64,000 nt of DNA from Dacryopinax spathularia. Its lineage: Eukaryota > Basidiomycota > Dacrymycetes > Dacrymycetales > Dacrymycetaceae. Position 1 is the stretch's first letter; each line of letters begins with the position of its first letter. The notes beneath the pieces are model-generated. The model was not told the DNA's origin, searched no databases, and saw only the letters and a list, made by a program, of their open reading frames with translations. Where the stretch lies: the NCBI GenBank assembly GCA_037974965.1, contig JBBPFI010000011.1, positions 496,001 to 560,000 on the forward strand. Direction: 5' to 3'. Shown piece after piece: positions 1 through 11,373 of the stretch. The position numbers were made by a program, and so were the translations under genes.

Positions 1-35
1 TTTTGTGTACGTGGTAATGTCGTGTTTTAGCAGGC

Positions 36-52
36 GGGGGGGGGGGGGGGGG
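36..52. repeat. Poly-G run of 17 bases
   Basis: An uninterrupted run of 17 G, followed after one A by another short G run. Such tracts slip during replication and sequencing, so the exact length is uncertain. It lies downstream of the first minus-strand gene and codes for nothing I can see. Confidence 0.9.
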
Positions 53-187
53 AGAGGGGGTTATATCGAAGTGGAACTACGCACTGAGGGGAACAGTTTA
101 TGCATAGAAAAGATCGCTGTCGTATTTTGTAATGACATTTGGTTACGCAGCGATTAAATACTCCGAGTGAAATAAAAAGAAAGGAGC

Positions 188-2115
188 CTAAGGAGTACAG
201 TTGACAACAAATCCGGCGAGAGCGATCTTCTCGATTTCTTTGAAGCGATCCATAATCCGGTTTGAGGTAGATTTATCCGCATGTTCTGCCAAATCATTGA
301 TGTCATCGTGTATGTCATCGATGAATCTCCCGATTAAACGAAGAAGGCTGCGGTCTGATCGTGGGGTGAGTTTTGGTTGGTCAATATAAAAGAAGCACAT
401 TTACTAGTTGTGATGTCGATCCTGTCGTCCCATCCGCTATTCTTTGGATCGGCGAGCGCTTCAACGAGTCGGGTTACATCCGTTCGGGCGGTAAAAAAAT
501 GGCCGAAATGATCGATGCATAACTGCTGGAGCATAGCAGCGTGTTCCGACTCGGTCGGAGAAGGCGGGTGGGGGCCGTAGGGCAGGATGGGGGAAGGTTC
601 GATCTTGACTTCCGGAGAATGTGGCTTTTCTACATCATTTACGTTCGACTCGGTCCGACTCCTTGTTAATTCTGCGCTGTGTCCTTCTTCATGATCTACG
701 GGAGGGTTCTTGTGTTCTTCCTCACGCTCTACGGGATGCGGCGGTGGGGATGAAGAAGGGGGTGTGAAAGGACGCGAAAGCCACATCTCGGCGTTGGACA
801 TTTCTGTCAACGGATCCGCAGCAACCGTGATCGGGGAATGTACTGATGGCTTTGGGTTGTGACTGTCTCCATCCTATCAGACGTTTAGAGACGTCGTTGG
901 AAGTACGCCATCTACGTGCTTACCAAGGCAGGACAATCGGTAAGCGGCTGTGCGTTTTCGTATTCGTGAGATGATGGAAGAACTTCTGTGCCATATGTTT
1001 TGGTAGCGTTCGCTTCTTCAGCGATTGGACCGTGCCCGAAGGATTCCATTGCGCCTGAATGATCCGCTTCCGGACTTTGTAGCGGCACATGATGAAATGG
1101 CGGGTCAGAGGTCTTTTCGCAGTCTGACGGTGCGTTCGGGCCGGCCGGAGTTGATGTAGGTTCTTCCCCTTGGTCTTGCTCGCCTGCGGCGGGTACATCT
1201 TCTTCTTCATGCCTGTCCTCACCGTTTCTCGTGGATGTTATCGAATCATCAATGGGAAGATCGTCTTGGCGATGTACGGCCGAAACGTCGGCCGGGGGAA
1301 CGTGACGACCAGCAATGCGCCTATCGACGGCGTCCGCGGCAGGATAATATGGCACTTCACCGCCAACGACGTCCGCAATATCTTCCGGGGAATGAGTGGA
1401 AGGACCAGTGGTAGATATCACTGTAACTTTCACGGTTTGAAGGGCGGTGTTTGCAGAGTTGGTTGGATTTGCCGCTTCTGAAGTAAGGAGCACGGAAGTC
1501 GGAGGGGAAGCCGGTAGCTCGACACCGGCGTTGTTTCCTAGAGAACTGTTCCCGTGCTCACCTGTGTCTTCATCGGAAGGATGATTATCTTCGTGATCAG
1601 GTGAAGAAGGCACACCCTGTCTTTAGCGTAAGAAAGATGAATGGGAGGCACAGAATGGACGTGCCGGTGGCGAGCTGAGGATTTCCGAAGAAGATACAAT
1701 GGGAAAGGAGGTGCTAGGAGTTCGCAGTATACCCTTTTGGGGAGGATGTGCATTCCGATTGCTAATTCGTCTCAAACGATCTTCTTCCTCTTGTAGAATC
1801 GCTCGGTATGCTTTATACTCTTCTTCTTTGTCGTCCAACCACGTTCCTTCGCCTACATCGAGAAAGAGCTCCCTTTGTTTCTCAGTCAATGCAGGGTACA
1901 GGTCGGGCAATTGATCTACGCAAGCACGGACGGTGTCCTGCGAAGTCGTTAGGTCAACCGTTGAATGTGTGTAGCGTACTCACGATATGGAGGTTAACTT
2001 CGTTTTCTTCGCGATGAGCCCAGATGAAGTTCTGACTCTTCGTGGGTAGTCTGAGCTCAGCGAATACGTCCCGCAGTTCCTGTTCAGTAACGGGTTTCCC
2101 TTGCAAAGTGTACAT
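188..2115 (-). CDS. Orphan spliced gene, unknown function
   Basis: No family recognised. A spliced gene fits: ATG at 2115, just after an in-frame stop, with a first exon starting MYTLQGKPVTEQEL. A GTGAGT intron near 1934-1981 leads into an acidic helical exon (DTVRACVDQLPDLYPALTEK). A further intron of about 80 nt leads into a long low-complexity acidic, Pro/Ser-rich middle section (about 1613-925). The last exon ends IALAGFVVNCTP and is joined in phase by a GTAAAT intron near 360-403. The join between about 810 and 925 could not be resolved in phase. The ends look folded and the middle disordered. It lies beside two other orphans and a Helitron, so it may be lineage-specific or transposon-associated. 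Confidence 0.5.
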
Positions 2116-2383
2116 CGTCGTAACGGAGGAAGATGCGACCGTTCCTAAGTTAGCCGAAACACGGGATGAACAATACTATGAAAGCATCCGTTTTTGTATC
2201 CGTCGGCTGACGTACGCGCTGGCCCCACCCTCGACGAAAACGACTCAGACAATCATCACTCGGTCGTTCATCCTTTGGCAACGACGACCATATATCGCTT
2301 ACGCAGCCTCGAGTATTACCCTGTTTAAAATCGCCGCAGACATTTCAAACCACGGCAGACCACCGCTGTTGGCGTGAATTTGT

Positions 2384-3058
2384 ATGTACATTCCATTTAC
2401 GAGCGACATTGACGGCTCATTTAGTTTCACGTTGCAGAGCATCGACATGGAAATCAAGTACGACAAGATTACGCTGAAACCTTCACCCAAACTCGCAGAC
2501 GCATTGGGCCGGGATTGGTACGAGGCGAATGCCGCCAAATTGGAATGGGAGATAGACGTCGCAAAGATAGGGCGGTATAATGTGGTTGAGTTGGCTAAGC
2601 AGGTGCGACATCTCTCGTCTAAGCGTAATATTTTCGCTGATGTGTCCGTAGATGACCAACTGCCGCAAGGAGTTCTTCGAAACCATTGACGAGGATCAAA
2701 TTGATCTCCTCCCACCTGAACTTTACAACTTCCCTTTCGCGATGGAGTGCTCAACCGGCAACGGGCGCGATGTTGAGGTCAAAGAACCGGTACTGGATCC
2801 GGAACCTCGCGTCCCGGTGCTCAGCAAAGGTCTCGCTGGTACGCCAACTACCTCGAACGCGTCCATTAGCTAATGATCATAGCACGCGGATTTTTTGAAG
2901 ATATTCAGAGGACGGCGTGTGATCTTGGGAAGATGACAAAGGAAATTATTCTCGACTACAACCTTGACAAGGTTCACGTGGTGGAGAAAAAGTTGAAAGC
3001 GCTGGAGGAACTTGTCATGCTCGGAACTTGGACGACCATTGTTAGGAGGGATATCTGA
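2384..3058 (+). CDS. Orphan spliced gene, about 190 aa, unknown
   Basis: No family recognised. Three exons join in perfect phase: 2384-2602, 2652-2829 and 2883-3058, with introns of 49 and 53 nt. The first has a GTGCGA donor and the second ends after a GCTAAT-like branch point. The product starts MYIPFTSDIDGSF, has an amphipathic middle (ELAKQMTNCRKEFFETIDED) and ends in a charged helical section rich in Lys and Glu. An upstream exon is possible, because a stop lies two codons before the ATG. The maintained frame suggests a recently active gene. It is divergent from the gene at 188-2115, whose start is about 270 bp away. Confidence 0.5.
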
Positions 3059-3198
3059 GCTAGCGGATTGTACTATTATCCCCGTTTGATGTTCGGTTGA
3101 AATATGCTTCAATAAAGCATTGTTATGCGTCCGTCGGCGGTCTGTTTTTACCTAAGCCGCGGAGGTCTACTTTTACTATATACAAGATGCGACAACCC

Positions 3199-4461
3199 TC
3201 ACGACTTTACGTGAGCGATACCGCGCTTCCGCTTGGATGGGGAAGGACCTGCACATAAGTCCCGGTTCCGAATGGGGGAAGTACTCTTAACAACCGGTTC
3301 TAGAGCGACTATCAGGTCGATTGGCTCCACGGCGACAACAGTCTGCTGTTTGTCCTGGAAGTTGTATGCGCGGAACATGAACTTCGCTTTCACAACCGCT
3401 CCTTTCAAGCTGTCCGACCATTTTTCAGGAGGAATAAGAGTTCCGTGTCGATCCCACGCAGGGAGAGGAATGGGCCTGTGTGTGTCCTTGATATTATGAA
3501 GATGCCAGACCACGTCGGGAGCCACCTGCCAGCCATACCAGTCTTCTTCCGGATTATATTCAGGACCTACTTGGGCAGTCAACCAAGGAACGAAGAAACG
3601 GTAAACCCACCCACCAGTCGATGCTCCACTTTCCTCGTCCGTCAAGGAAGTTACACCGCGGGTGGGTATCTTCTGTACAACACTCAGACTAACGGACTTT
3701 CCCGGAAATAAACCGGGACGAACCTCGAACAAGGGCCACGTAAACCGCAACCCAGATCGCTTTACGGACGAAACCAGTTCGTATCCATCCCGGCACGCGG
3801 ACGCTTCAACACGTTTGAGGTTATCCATCGCCCGAGCATACAAAGAGGCGAAAGGCTCCGCATCGGGGGAAACGAGGTAAGCAGAGGCCTTGTGTTTTTG
3901 GAACGATGGTGATTTAGAGTTCCCCGGTTCCCAGCCGCCGTCCGGCGTGAGCGCAAACCAAGAAGGCGATATCATGCCAATAATCATGATATGAGCCGGT
4001 TCATCGCTGTCGGAGAGACAATTGCCGACTCCTTCGACATACTTCCACGATAAAGACGACAGCGCCGTTTCGTCGGCCAGATTGTATCCTTCATCGAGCC
4101 AAGCCAGAAGCGCATTCAAGCGAGAAGACGTAGCCGGTTCGATATTGGTTTCACTAGTTGGCTCGGGGGATGCCGTTCTCTTCGAGATGGAAGTCGCGTC
4201 CGCATGCTTCTCGATAACGATCGAAGCGGCAAGTTCCCCGCGACGCGCTGTCGGTGTCGCAACAGCGACCGGTGATGAGACAGTACTTGGGAGGGGATCG
4301 ATAGCGGAGGCGGTCGACTTCGTATGTTGCGCGATTTCCGATATTGCGTCCGAGTTTTTCGCATTGACCCCCATATTCGACTCGTTACCAGCCGGAGAAG
4401 AAGTCATTTGAGGTTCCTCAGACGCCTCTGTATGGCCACGCGCCCGAGTTCTGCTAACCAT
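3199..4461 (-). CDS. Orphan single-exon gene, 420 aa
   Basis: One uninterrupted frame of 420 codons from ATG at 4461. About the first 110 residues are Ser/Thr/Ala-rich and look disordered, starting MVSRTRARGHTEASEE. Residues about 115-400 look globular, with many Trp and aromatic residues (for example EEDWYGWQVAPDVVWHL). The end is basic (SPSKRKRGIAHVKS), like a nuclear signal. A beta-rich stretch close to the end (KAKFMFRAYNFQDKQQ) could belong to an OB-like fold, but this is a guess. It lies about 870 bp upstream of the Helitron gene on the other strand. It may be Helitron-associated or an independent lineage-specific gene. No function is assigned. Confidence 0.6.
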   Translation of the reverse strand: MVSRTRARGHTEASEEPQMTSSPAGNESNMGVNAKNSDAISEIAQHTKSTASAIDPLPSTVSSPVAVATPTARRGELAASIVIEKHADATSISKRTASPEPTSETNIEPATSSRLNALLAWLDEGYNLADETALSSLSWKYVEGVGNCLSDSDEPAHIMIIGMISPSWFALTPDGGWEPGNSKSPSFQKHKASAYLVSPDAEPFASLYARAMDNLKRVEASACRDGYELVSSVKRSGLRFTWPLFEVRPGLFPGKSVSLSVVQKIPTRGVTSLTDEESGASTGGWVYRFFVPWLTAQVGPEYNPEEDWYGWQVAPDVVWHLHNIKDTHRPIPLPAWDRHGTLIPPEKWSDSLKGAVVKAKFMFRAYNFQDKQQTVVAVEPIDLIVALEPVVKSTSPIRNRDLCAGPSPSKRKRGIAHVKS

Positions 4462-4577
4462 GGGATGTCAACAGTTGGGATGATGAAAAGTGGAGACTCG
4501 GGCAGGAGATACTTCGAATATACGAAGGGCGGATGCCACACTGTCGTCGAAAGGGGAGTAATTTATATACTCATTTT

Positions 4578-4953
4578 TCAATCGACGAAAATATAGGAAT
4601 CGGCCGAAGAAGATCGACCTTGAAGTTCATCGTACGTCATTGTGTAATAAACATCGGCGGATATTTCGGAGAATGTCACATTATTGGGAACAGATGTAGA
4701 AATTTCAAAGAAAGGGAGTGAAGGTGTTGGTAGTTCTAGGCGAACGTGGGATAAAACAATCCACGCTAATTGACCGCAAGGCACCCTTAATCGCACCGGG
4801 GCTTCGGAAGCGACAGGAAAAAAGACGTGATCCGACCGAATCGAACCACTTGGTAGCGAAGAAGTTCAGAAAGTTGTCGAATGCGTAAATCAAACACTCG
4901 CCCGCATCGAATGTAGACACACTAACATTGTAGCCCATCAAATTCGTCCACAT
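4578..4953 (-). other. Possible small gene or gene fragment
   Basis: Two overlapping minus-strand frames look protein-like. One starts MWTNLMGYNVSVSTFDAGE. The other runs through LRVPCGQLAWIVLSHVRLEL and ends SSSADSYIFVD. They could be exons of one gene, but I found no donor/acceptor pair that keeps phase, so it may be a decayed fragment. It fills the gap between the 420-aa orphan and the Helitron. Confidence 0.25.
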
Positions 4954-5329
4954 GGCGAACGATGATATCCCGGTGAACAGCCTACTTCACATTAGCGTTT
5001 TATACCCATACCCACGCCACGCCATTGGTAACGTACTACGGACGTAAGTGCAGACGTAAAAGTCCGACGGTGGGGAAGTTCTATCAAGCAATCGAGCAGA
5101 TCATCCCTCAACGAGGGAGGTATCGTGGTTCCTCACTCACTACGAAATATCCAGTTTCTTAGCTTATAACGATGATCGGCGCCATGGGAAATGTCCAGTG
5201 GATAGAAGCTACAATTATAATTTACCTGATCGAGATTAACGGTAGTCAGAAAAAGGCACCAAGGTCTGCCAAAAGTAGCCGACTTTGAACCGCCTTGTAA
5301 CCTTCCTCTTCAAAACCTCAGTATTACGA

Positions 5330-8300
5330 ATGGCTTTATTCGAGCGACTTACGGTGGACGAAATAACACAAGCGCTACCGAACGTCAAATTTTCTCGAGC
5401 GGCCAAGAGGAATAAACGAAGACTTTTACAGGAGGTGAACGCGTTGCCCGATGGGATGAAGGCAACTCTCGAAACAATGGCAAGCCAAGCTGAGGATCGA
5501 CGAAACGACGCATTACATAATAGAAGGCTCGCGAAGCGGCATCGACGAGCGGACACCGTCGGCGAGGATAACGTATTTTTGCCTCCGTTCGGCAGCTCAG
5601 GAACACGGGAAGGCGACAAGTTCATGGAACCGCCAGGGATCGATGACATCACCGCAGCAGAGAGATTATTTCTATTGTCCACATCTAACGACTCACTTCG
5701 GTCGGCCGTATGCTGCAGCTGCAGCGGAGAGTTCTTCGCACGAGAAATGGAACAAACACCCTTCGACGCAATTCCTAACGTCGATCGATTGCGACCGACG
5801 AAACACCACGTCGGACATAATGCCAATCTTCGTGACGGCAAACTTCTATCTGTCGCCGCCAAAGAAGGGCATTTAATATGGCTTTGTCAACAATGCATGA
5901 AGGATTTGAATTCTGACAAGGTACCCATGTGGTCTCTCGCAAACAACATGTGGATAGGAGAAGTACCTTTCGATCTCAAGGTGTTGACGTTCTCCGAAGC
6001 GATGTTGATCGCGCATCACTACCCCAAAGTGTACCAGTTTACATTATTTCCGAAGCAAAAGCGGCGCCTGGGTTCGTTGGATCCGGACTCGTTTTCTAAA
6101 GGCATGCGGGGGAACGTCACACTCTACTCAATCAGTCAAGATGAAATCGCTGGCATGCTTATCGGAAACTTGTTTCCTCGACCTCTCCTTCTGCTATCAT
6201 CCGTCATTGCTGTCTCATTCATCGGCTTGATGAAGCTAGAAGATGTGAAGAAGCATTGGCTACAAAAAATAAAAGGTTATCCAGTTAAACTAAGAACGTT
6301 TACGGTTCGACAAACGGTCGTTTTGCGAGCGTTGCAGTGGCTCCAAGCCAACAATAAGTTCTACCGGGACATTGATTTGACGTCGGAAAACGCCGTGCAA
6401 CGAATAACTGCACTTCCCATCGACGACGTGCCATCAGAAGTACTAGGAGTTATTCGAGAAGACAACGAGACAACGCCTGTCGAACGCGAGAACGACGCAT
6501 ATGATCCAGAGCGGTGTGAAGAACAAGGAGGTATGGTCATGTTACGATAAGATTGTCATCTTCTAATTGAAGGTATAGGCGACGCTGAGGAAGACACCGT
6601 GGTGCCTTTGAGATCGCTCGGCATGCAAGACACAGATCTAACTCGAGCGACAGCACACGAAATTCTCATGCATGCATTATCCAACCTCGACGAGCATTCC
6701 AAAGAAGGTGGATACGCGGTGCGCCATAGTAGAGAACCCGTTAACGACTTTGGAAGAAGTCGCGGCGGAGATTCGCCATCGACTACAGCCAAGAACCCTC
6801 TAGCGGCCGCCTTTCCACTACTGTTTCCTTACGGCGAAGGCGGGCCGGAAGATGATCGTTGCAAGCCTTTGTCTTTTACGGAACATATGCGGTGGACCAT
6901 GAGGTATCACGATCGACGATTTAGAACGAACAATACGTGGATTTTCTCGGGATTCGGCATAATACAAAAGCGGGAAGCATTGTCGTCGGCATTCATTCAA
7001 ATGAAAAATTCCGACTTCAAGAAGGCATCCAATCTCCTCGCATCCATCACTCTCGAGCAACTACATGCGGCAGCACTAGAAGAAGAACGTGATGGAACAT
7101 GCAGCAATCGTGCGGTTAACACGTTAAAGAAACATCTACGTGCGGTCAGCGGACGAGTGATGGGATCAGATGCGGTCCGTATTTCGCTCAGGAGTCAAAT
7201 TTGGGGAACCGCCGTATACATGAACCTGCCGAACATATGGTTTACAATATCGCCTAACGACCTGCACGACCCGGTAGCGCAGATATTCGCGGGTAAAGAC
7301 ATTGATATGGACCGATTTATTCAAGATGCTGGACCGGATAAAAATACACGGGCTCAATCCATCGCAAAGGATCCGTATGCCGCGGCGAAGTTCTTTCAGT
7401 ACATCATCGGATCGATGTTGAGATGTTTATTCCGAGTGGAGCGAGTTGGAGGCAGTGGTGTAAATGTAGTGAGCCAAGGCGGACGATATTTGGCACGAAG
7501 GAGTGGACATAGGGTGGAATCCACGCCGGGCATTCTTGGAGAAGTCGCGGCGTACTATGGACCGGTCGAAACTCAAGGTAAAGGAACACTGCATTGCCAT
7601 TTCCTAATCTGGTTGAAGTACGCACCGAACCCTGGAGAAATGAAAGAGCTGCTATCCGACGGGATATTCCGAGATTGCGTCATACAGTATCTGAAACAAA
7701 CAATCTCCGGGCATAAAGAAGGACTAGAACCCGAACATATCGACAAGATCCCAAAGTCTTCCGAGGTTGCCTACTCCAGACCACCAAACCCAGATTCGGA
7801 GGATTACATACAGAAAGCATCGCATATGGAAGCAATTGTCGTCCGCAATGCGCAATTGCACACCTGCTCAACTGACACATGCCTAAAGGCAAATCGATAC
7901 GGACACATGAAATGTAAGCGAAGAGCACCGTTTCCAACATCGCCAAACTACACATTGACCGCCAACGGCGCGTGGGCGGTCACGCGCTTGCATCCCTTCT
8001 TGAACTCATGGAACCCCGTGCTCGCTCGGACCATGCGCTGCAATCACGACCTGAAGTTGCAAACAAACGGAGCGGAAACAAGAGACGCGATGTGGTATTC
8101 TACTTGCTACGCTCTAAAAAAACAAGGAAAGTCCTACGACATTTGTGGATCACTCGCCAAAGGTTTGGCCTATCACTTCGAGGACGGACGGTACAAAGAA
8201 GATATGCTGCACAGGAATCGGTTGATGCTTTACCGTTGCTTCAATGTGCTCAACCGAGAACAAGAAAAAGCCGCGAGCCAATGTGTGGCCTACATAATGG

Positions 8301-8403
8301 GCTGGGGTGACGTGTGGCAATCCCACAACTATGTCAAAATACATCTAAGAGCGTTGGCATGGGAGCTCATGAGACACTTCCCAAACATTCGCGTGGCGGA
8401 CAG
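5330..8403 (+). CDS. Helitron Rep region: DUF6570-like plus HUH endonuclease
   Basis: N-terminal part of the Helitron transposase, which nicks and rejoins DNA at the element ends. ATG at 5330 (MALFERLTVDEITQ); an upstream exon is possible. The stretch with MWSLANNMWIGEVPF (about 5925-5970) is typical of the DUF6570 segment in basidiomycete Helitrons. A 42-nt intron at 6531-6572 (GTATGG donor, CTAAT branch) restores frame exactly. The Rep domain follows: the HUH motif is the His-Cys-His of GKGTLHCHFLIWL (codons 7592-7600). The tyrosine motif is WYSTCYALKKQ near 8093-8125, followed by the family's AKGLAYHF. A second intron, 8404-8462 (GTAAGC donor), leads to the helicase part. Both introns look functional. 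Confidence 0.9.
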
Positions 8404-8462
8404 GTAAGCAGTAAGTTTAGCCATGGACACACGTCGAAACTTACCTATTTCGGAATATTAAG

Positions 8463-11059
8463 GAGGAAAACGTCAACTCCCGTCAACGCATCAACGAGTC
8501 AAGAGCGGTCAATGGACACGGCAACAGTAGACACGAGCATCGATCTCGAGCATCAAACAGGGAAAGAGGTAGAGGACAGCGATGAATACCTCATCGAGGC
8601 AAGTAGAATTTCCCGCGAAAGTGACATAGCTCAAACCATTCTAGGACCCTCTGAGGTTGGAGAAGAACACCGATGGAGTGTTAGCCCTCGAGACCAGTCA
8701 ACTAGAACAATACCTCCACCGCGGAAGTTCTATGACGGACTGGAACTTTTTAGAATTTACCGTCGAATCTTACGAAGAGAAAATTATCGGTAAATCCGAA
8801 TCCGAGCCGAAGAAGTTAAGGCGAAGCCGGTGCGAATATCTCGATGGTTACAAACACGCAACCACAAGAAGACGAGTAATCCGCCAGCCAGATCATAATA
8901 CACTACCCAGTCTGGACGGCCAAATTTTCCCAAGGAACGATGTCGAAGATGATCTGGATTACTATTACGCGTTTTCCTTGATGCTGTTGAAGCCGTGGCG
9001 GCTGTATACCGATCTCCAAGGGGACGCAGCCAATTGGGAGGACGCCTTTGCAATTTTCCTTAGTACTGCGACGACCCGGACACAGGATATACTTCACAAT
9101 CTCCAGTATTTCCATGAAAGCAAGAACTCCACAAGAGAAAGAGATTCTGCGGAATTGCGGCGGGGGAAAGACGGCGATGACGAGCCGAATAGGATTGACG
9201 AGACCAACTCGTTAGCCGGCAGCGATGTTCTTCGTCAGCTGCGAGAGTACTACGAACAGCTGACGGACGCCGATTTTCGCTATATAGAAGAAAGCCATCT
9301 TTCAACCCGTGACGATCGACACGGTGAAGAAGCCATCAACATTGCTAAAGTTGCGGGTGTCTTTCAAGACGGCGCCGCACAATGGGATGTTTCGGACGAG
9401 CCTCGACAGGCTGCTACAGCAGAGACGCTACGCACTTTAAAAACCTGGCAAGAAATGTTGTGGAAAAACGTGGAGAATAACATCGCTGAGCGAAATATAC
9501 ATGTGAGACATTTTCCAACGGTGGAACGCACCGAAGATGTTCTCAGACAGATCCACGGCGGCGATCTGGATGTGGATTTTGGTTTAGGGAACGGCATTGA
9601 GGCGGCCTCCGTCAATGAACTGAAGACCGAGCAAAGAAGAGCGTACGATATAGTGAAAGACCACGTCGAACAAACGTTCAATGGCCGACGACCTTGCCAG
9701 TTACTAATGGGGCTATTCGGAGAGGGAGGTACAGGTAAATCGAGAGTCATCCAAACGGTCACCGATTTATTCAATACACCGATACGGAAGGGTACGTTAA
9801 TGAAGGCTGCATACACGGGCATCGCGGCATCACTCATAGACGGCCAAACATTACATCGACTATGTTTGATTCCCGTGAACAAACGGAAGAACTTCAAAAC
9901 ACCCGCGGATCGTTTGGCGCAAATATGGGGCACAATACAATACCTGATTATCGACGAAATATCTATGGTCTCAAAGGAATTTTTCTATGAGATTTCCTTA
10001 GCCATAGGAGTCGCAAAACTCGCATCGAATCCGAATACCCCTGTCGACCTGCCATTCGGTGGAATCAACGTCATCATTGCAGGCGACTTTCACCAATTCC
10101 CTCCGGTCACAGCAAGAGCCAATTCAACTTTGTATTGCCCCATTAACCTCCTTCACGACACACCTGAAGAGAAGATCGGACGACAAATATATGAGCAATT
10201 CAACACCATCATAATTTTGAACGAACAATGCCGAATAGAAGATGAATACTGGATGAACTTCCTCAAGAGAGCAAGATCAGGACTCTGTAATGAACAAGAC
10301 CTGCACATGCTTAACGAAATCAATCTCGCCGAAAACAACGAAGTGCTAGACATGAAAGACTGGGAAGACGCCATCCTTGTGACACTGAGGCACTCAGTTC
10401 GAAACAAATGGAACACACACGCCATTAAACGACATTGTCGTTCCCAAAAGGCAACATTATACTATTCCAATGCGTCTGATATGATACGCGGAAGAACTCT
10501 CACTAACGAAGAACGCTACCAAGTTGCAACGAGATCGCAATCGAGCAAAAAGAACAGCCAAGGTGCAGGCGGATTACCAAGTCGACTTCCTCTTGCTATA
10601 GGGATGGAAGTGATGGTCACATTGAATGTGCAGACGGACATGGACATCGCAAATGGTTCTCGGGGTCGCATTTTCGACATCATACTGCATGAAAATGAAC
10701 AAGATTGCACGTCGCGCCGAAACGAACGCGAATTGGCATTTCCCCCAGCATGCGTACTAGTCGAATTGTACCGAACTAAGGCCAAACAACTGCCTGGACT
10801 GCCCGAACGCGTACTACCCATAACTCCCTGCAAGAAACAATTCACCATACCTGGTGCAAACGGGAAACATCAAACCGTGACGCGGATGCAATTACCAATT
10901 ACTCCGGCATACGCATTCACGGATTATAGATCGCAAGGTCAAACAATCAGCAAAGTTATTGTGGACATAGGCAAACCCCCAACCGGAGTGATAACAGCGT
11001 TTAACGCTTACGTGTCGCTCTCAAGAAGCAAAGGAAGATCAACGATTCGACTTCTTTGA
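8463..11059 (+). CDS. Helitron PIF1-like helicase region
   Basis: C-terminal helicase that unwinds DNA during Helitron transposition. SF1 motifs are all visible: Walker A GEGGTGKSR (about 9718-9745), Walker B LIIDEISMVS (about 9947-9975), GDFHQFPPV (about 10083), and the C-terminal TDYRSQGQT and YVSLSRSKG motifs (about 10918-11035). The exon after the 8404-8462 intron runs in one frame to about 8655, then the conserved sequence (SQLEQYLHRGSSMTDW) continues in the next. No intron of workable length fits, so a small indel is likely. The frame stops with TGA at 11057-11059, yet family-like sequence (SLFTRHASEYLRREDARLEH) continues in frame to a TAA at 11218-11220. The TGA could be a single C-to-T change. 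The copy is young but probably not fully active. Confidence 0.88.
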
Positions 11060-11373
11060 TCATATGACGTATCCCTCTTCACCCGGCACGCAAGCGAATA
11101 CCTCCGTCGGGAAGACGCACGACTAGAACATCTGGATCGTCACACGAAAGAATGCAGAAGCGCGACCGCGGCCGAATTTACCCACACACCACCACATACG
11201 ACTATCACATGTTCGGAATAATCTCCTATCAGATAAAAATAGTACGCAAGGATGAACAGTCAAGCGTCCAAATTACAGCCATAGGAACACATAGACCAAA
11301 GCGTAGACAGAGACAAACCAAAGAACCCGCAAGATACAATCCAACTTTAACTTATTGCCGCACGCAGAACTTC

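Larger units (their letters stand above)
5330..11220 (+). mobile_element. Helitron coding core (rolling-circle DNA transposon)
   Basis: The coding core of a Helitron, a DNA transposon that moves by rolling-circle replication. It encodes one long Rep/helicase polyprotein: a DUF6570-like front part, a Helitron_like_N Rep domain with an HUH motif, and a PIF1-type helicase. The element's true ends were not found: no convincing 5' TC end, or 3' hairpin plus CTRR, is visible nearby. The boundaries given are coding limits only. The whole element probably extends into flanking orphan genes, possibly including the one at 11374-13504. It is nearly intact, with two apparent lesions described under the coding features. 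Confidence 0.9.

Noticed and set aside
2603-2651. Apparent frameshift in the 2384-3058 gene
   Set aside because: A 49-nt intron with CAG|GTGCGA donor and TAG acceptor joins the two frames exactly, so no mutation is needed.
6531-6572. Apparent stop in the Helitron Rep gene
   Set aside because: The stop lies inside a 42-nt stretch with GTATGG donor, CTAAT branch and AAG acceptor that removes it in phase; treated as an intron, not a mutation.
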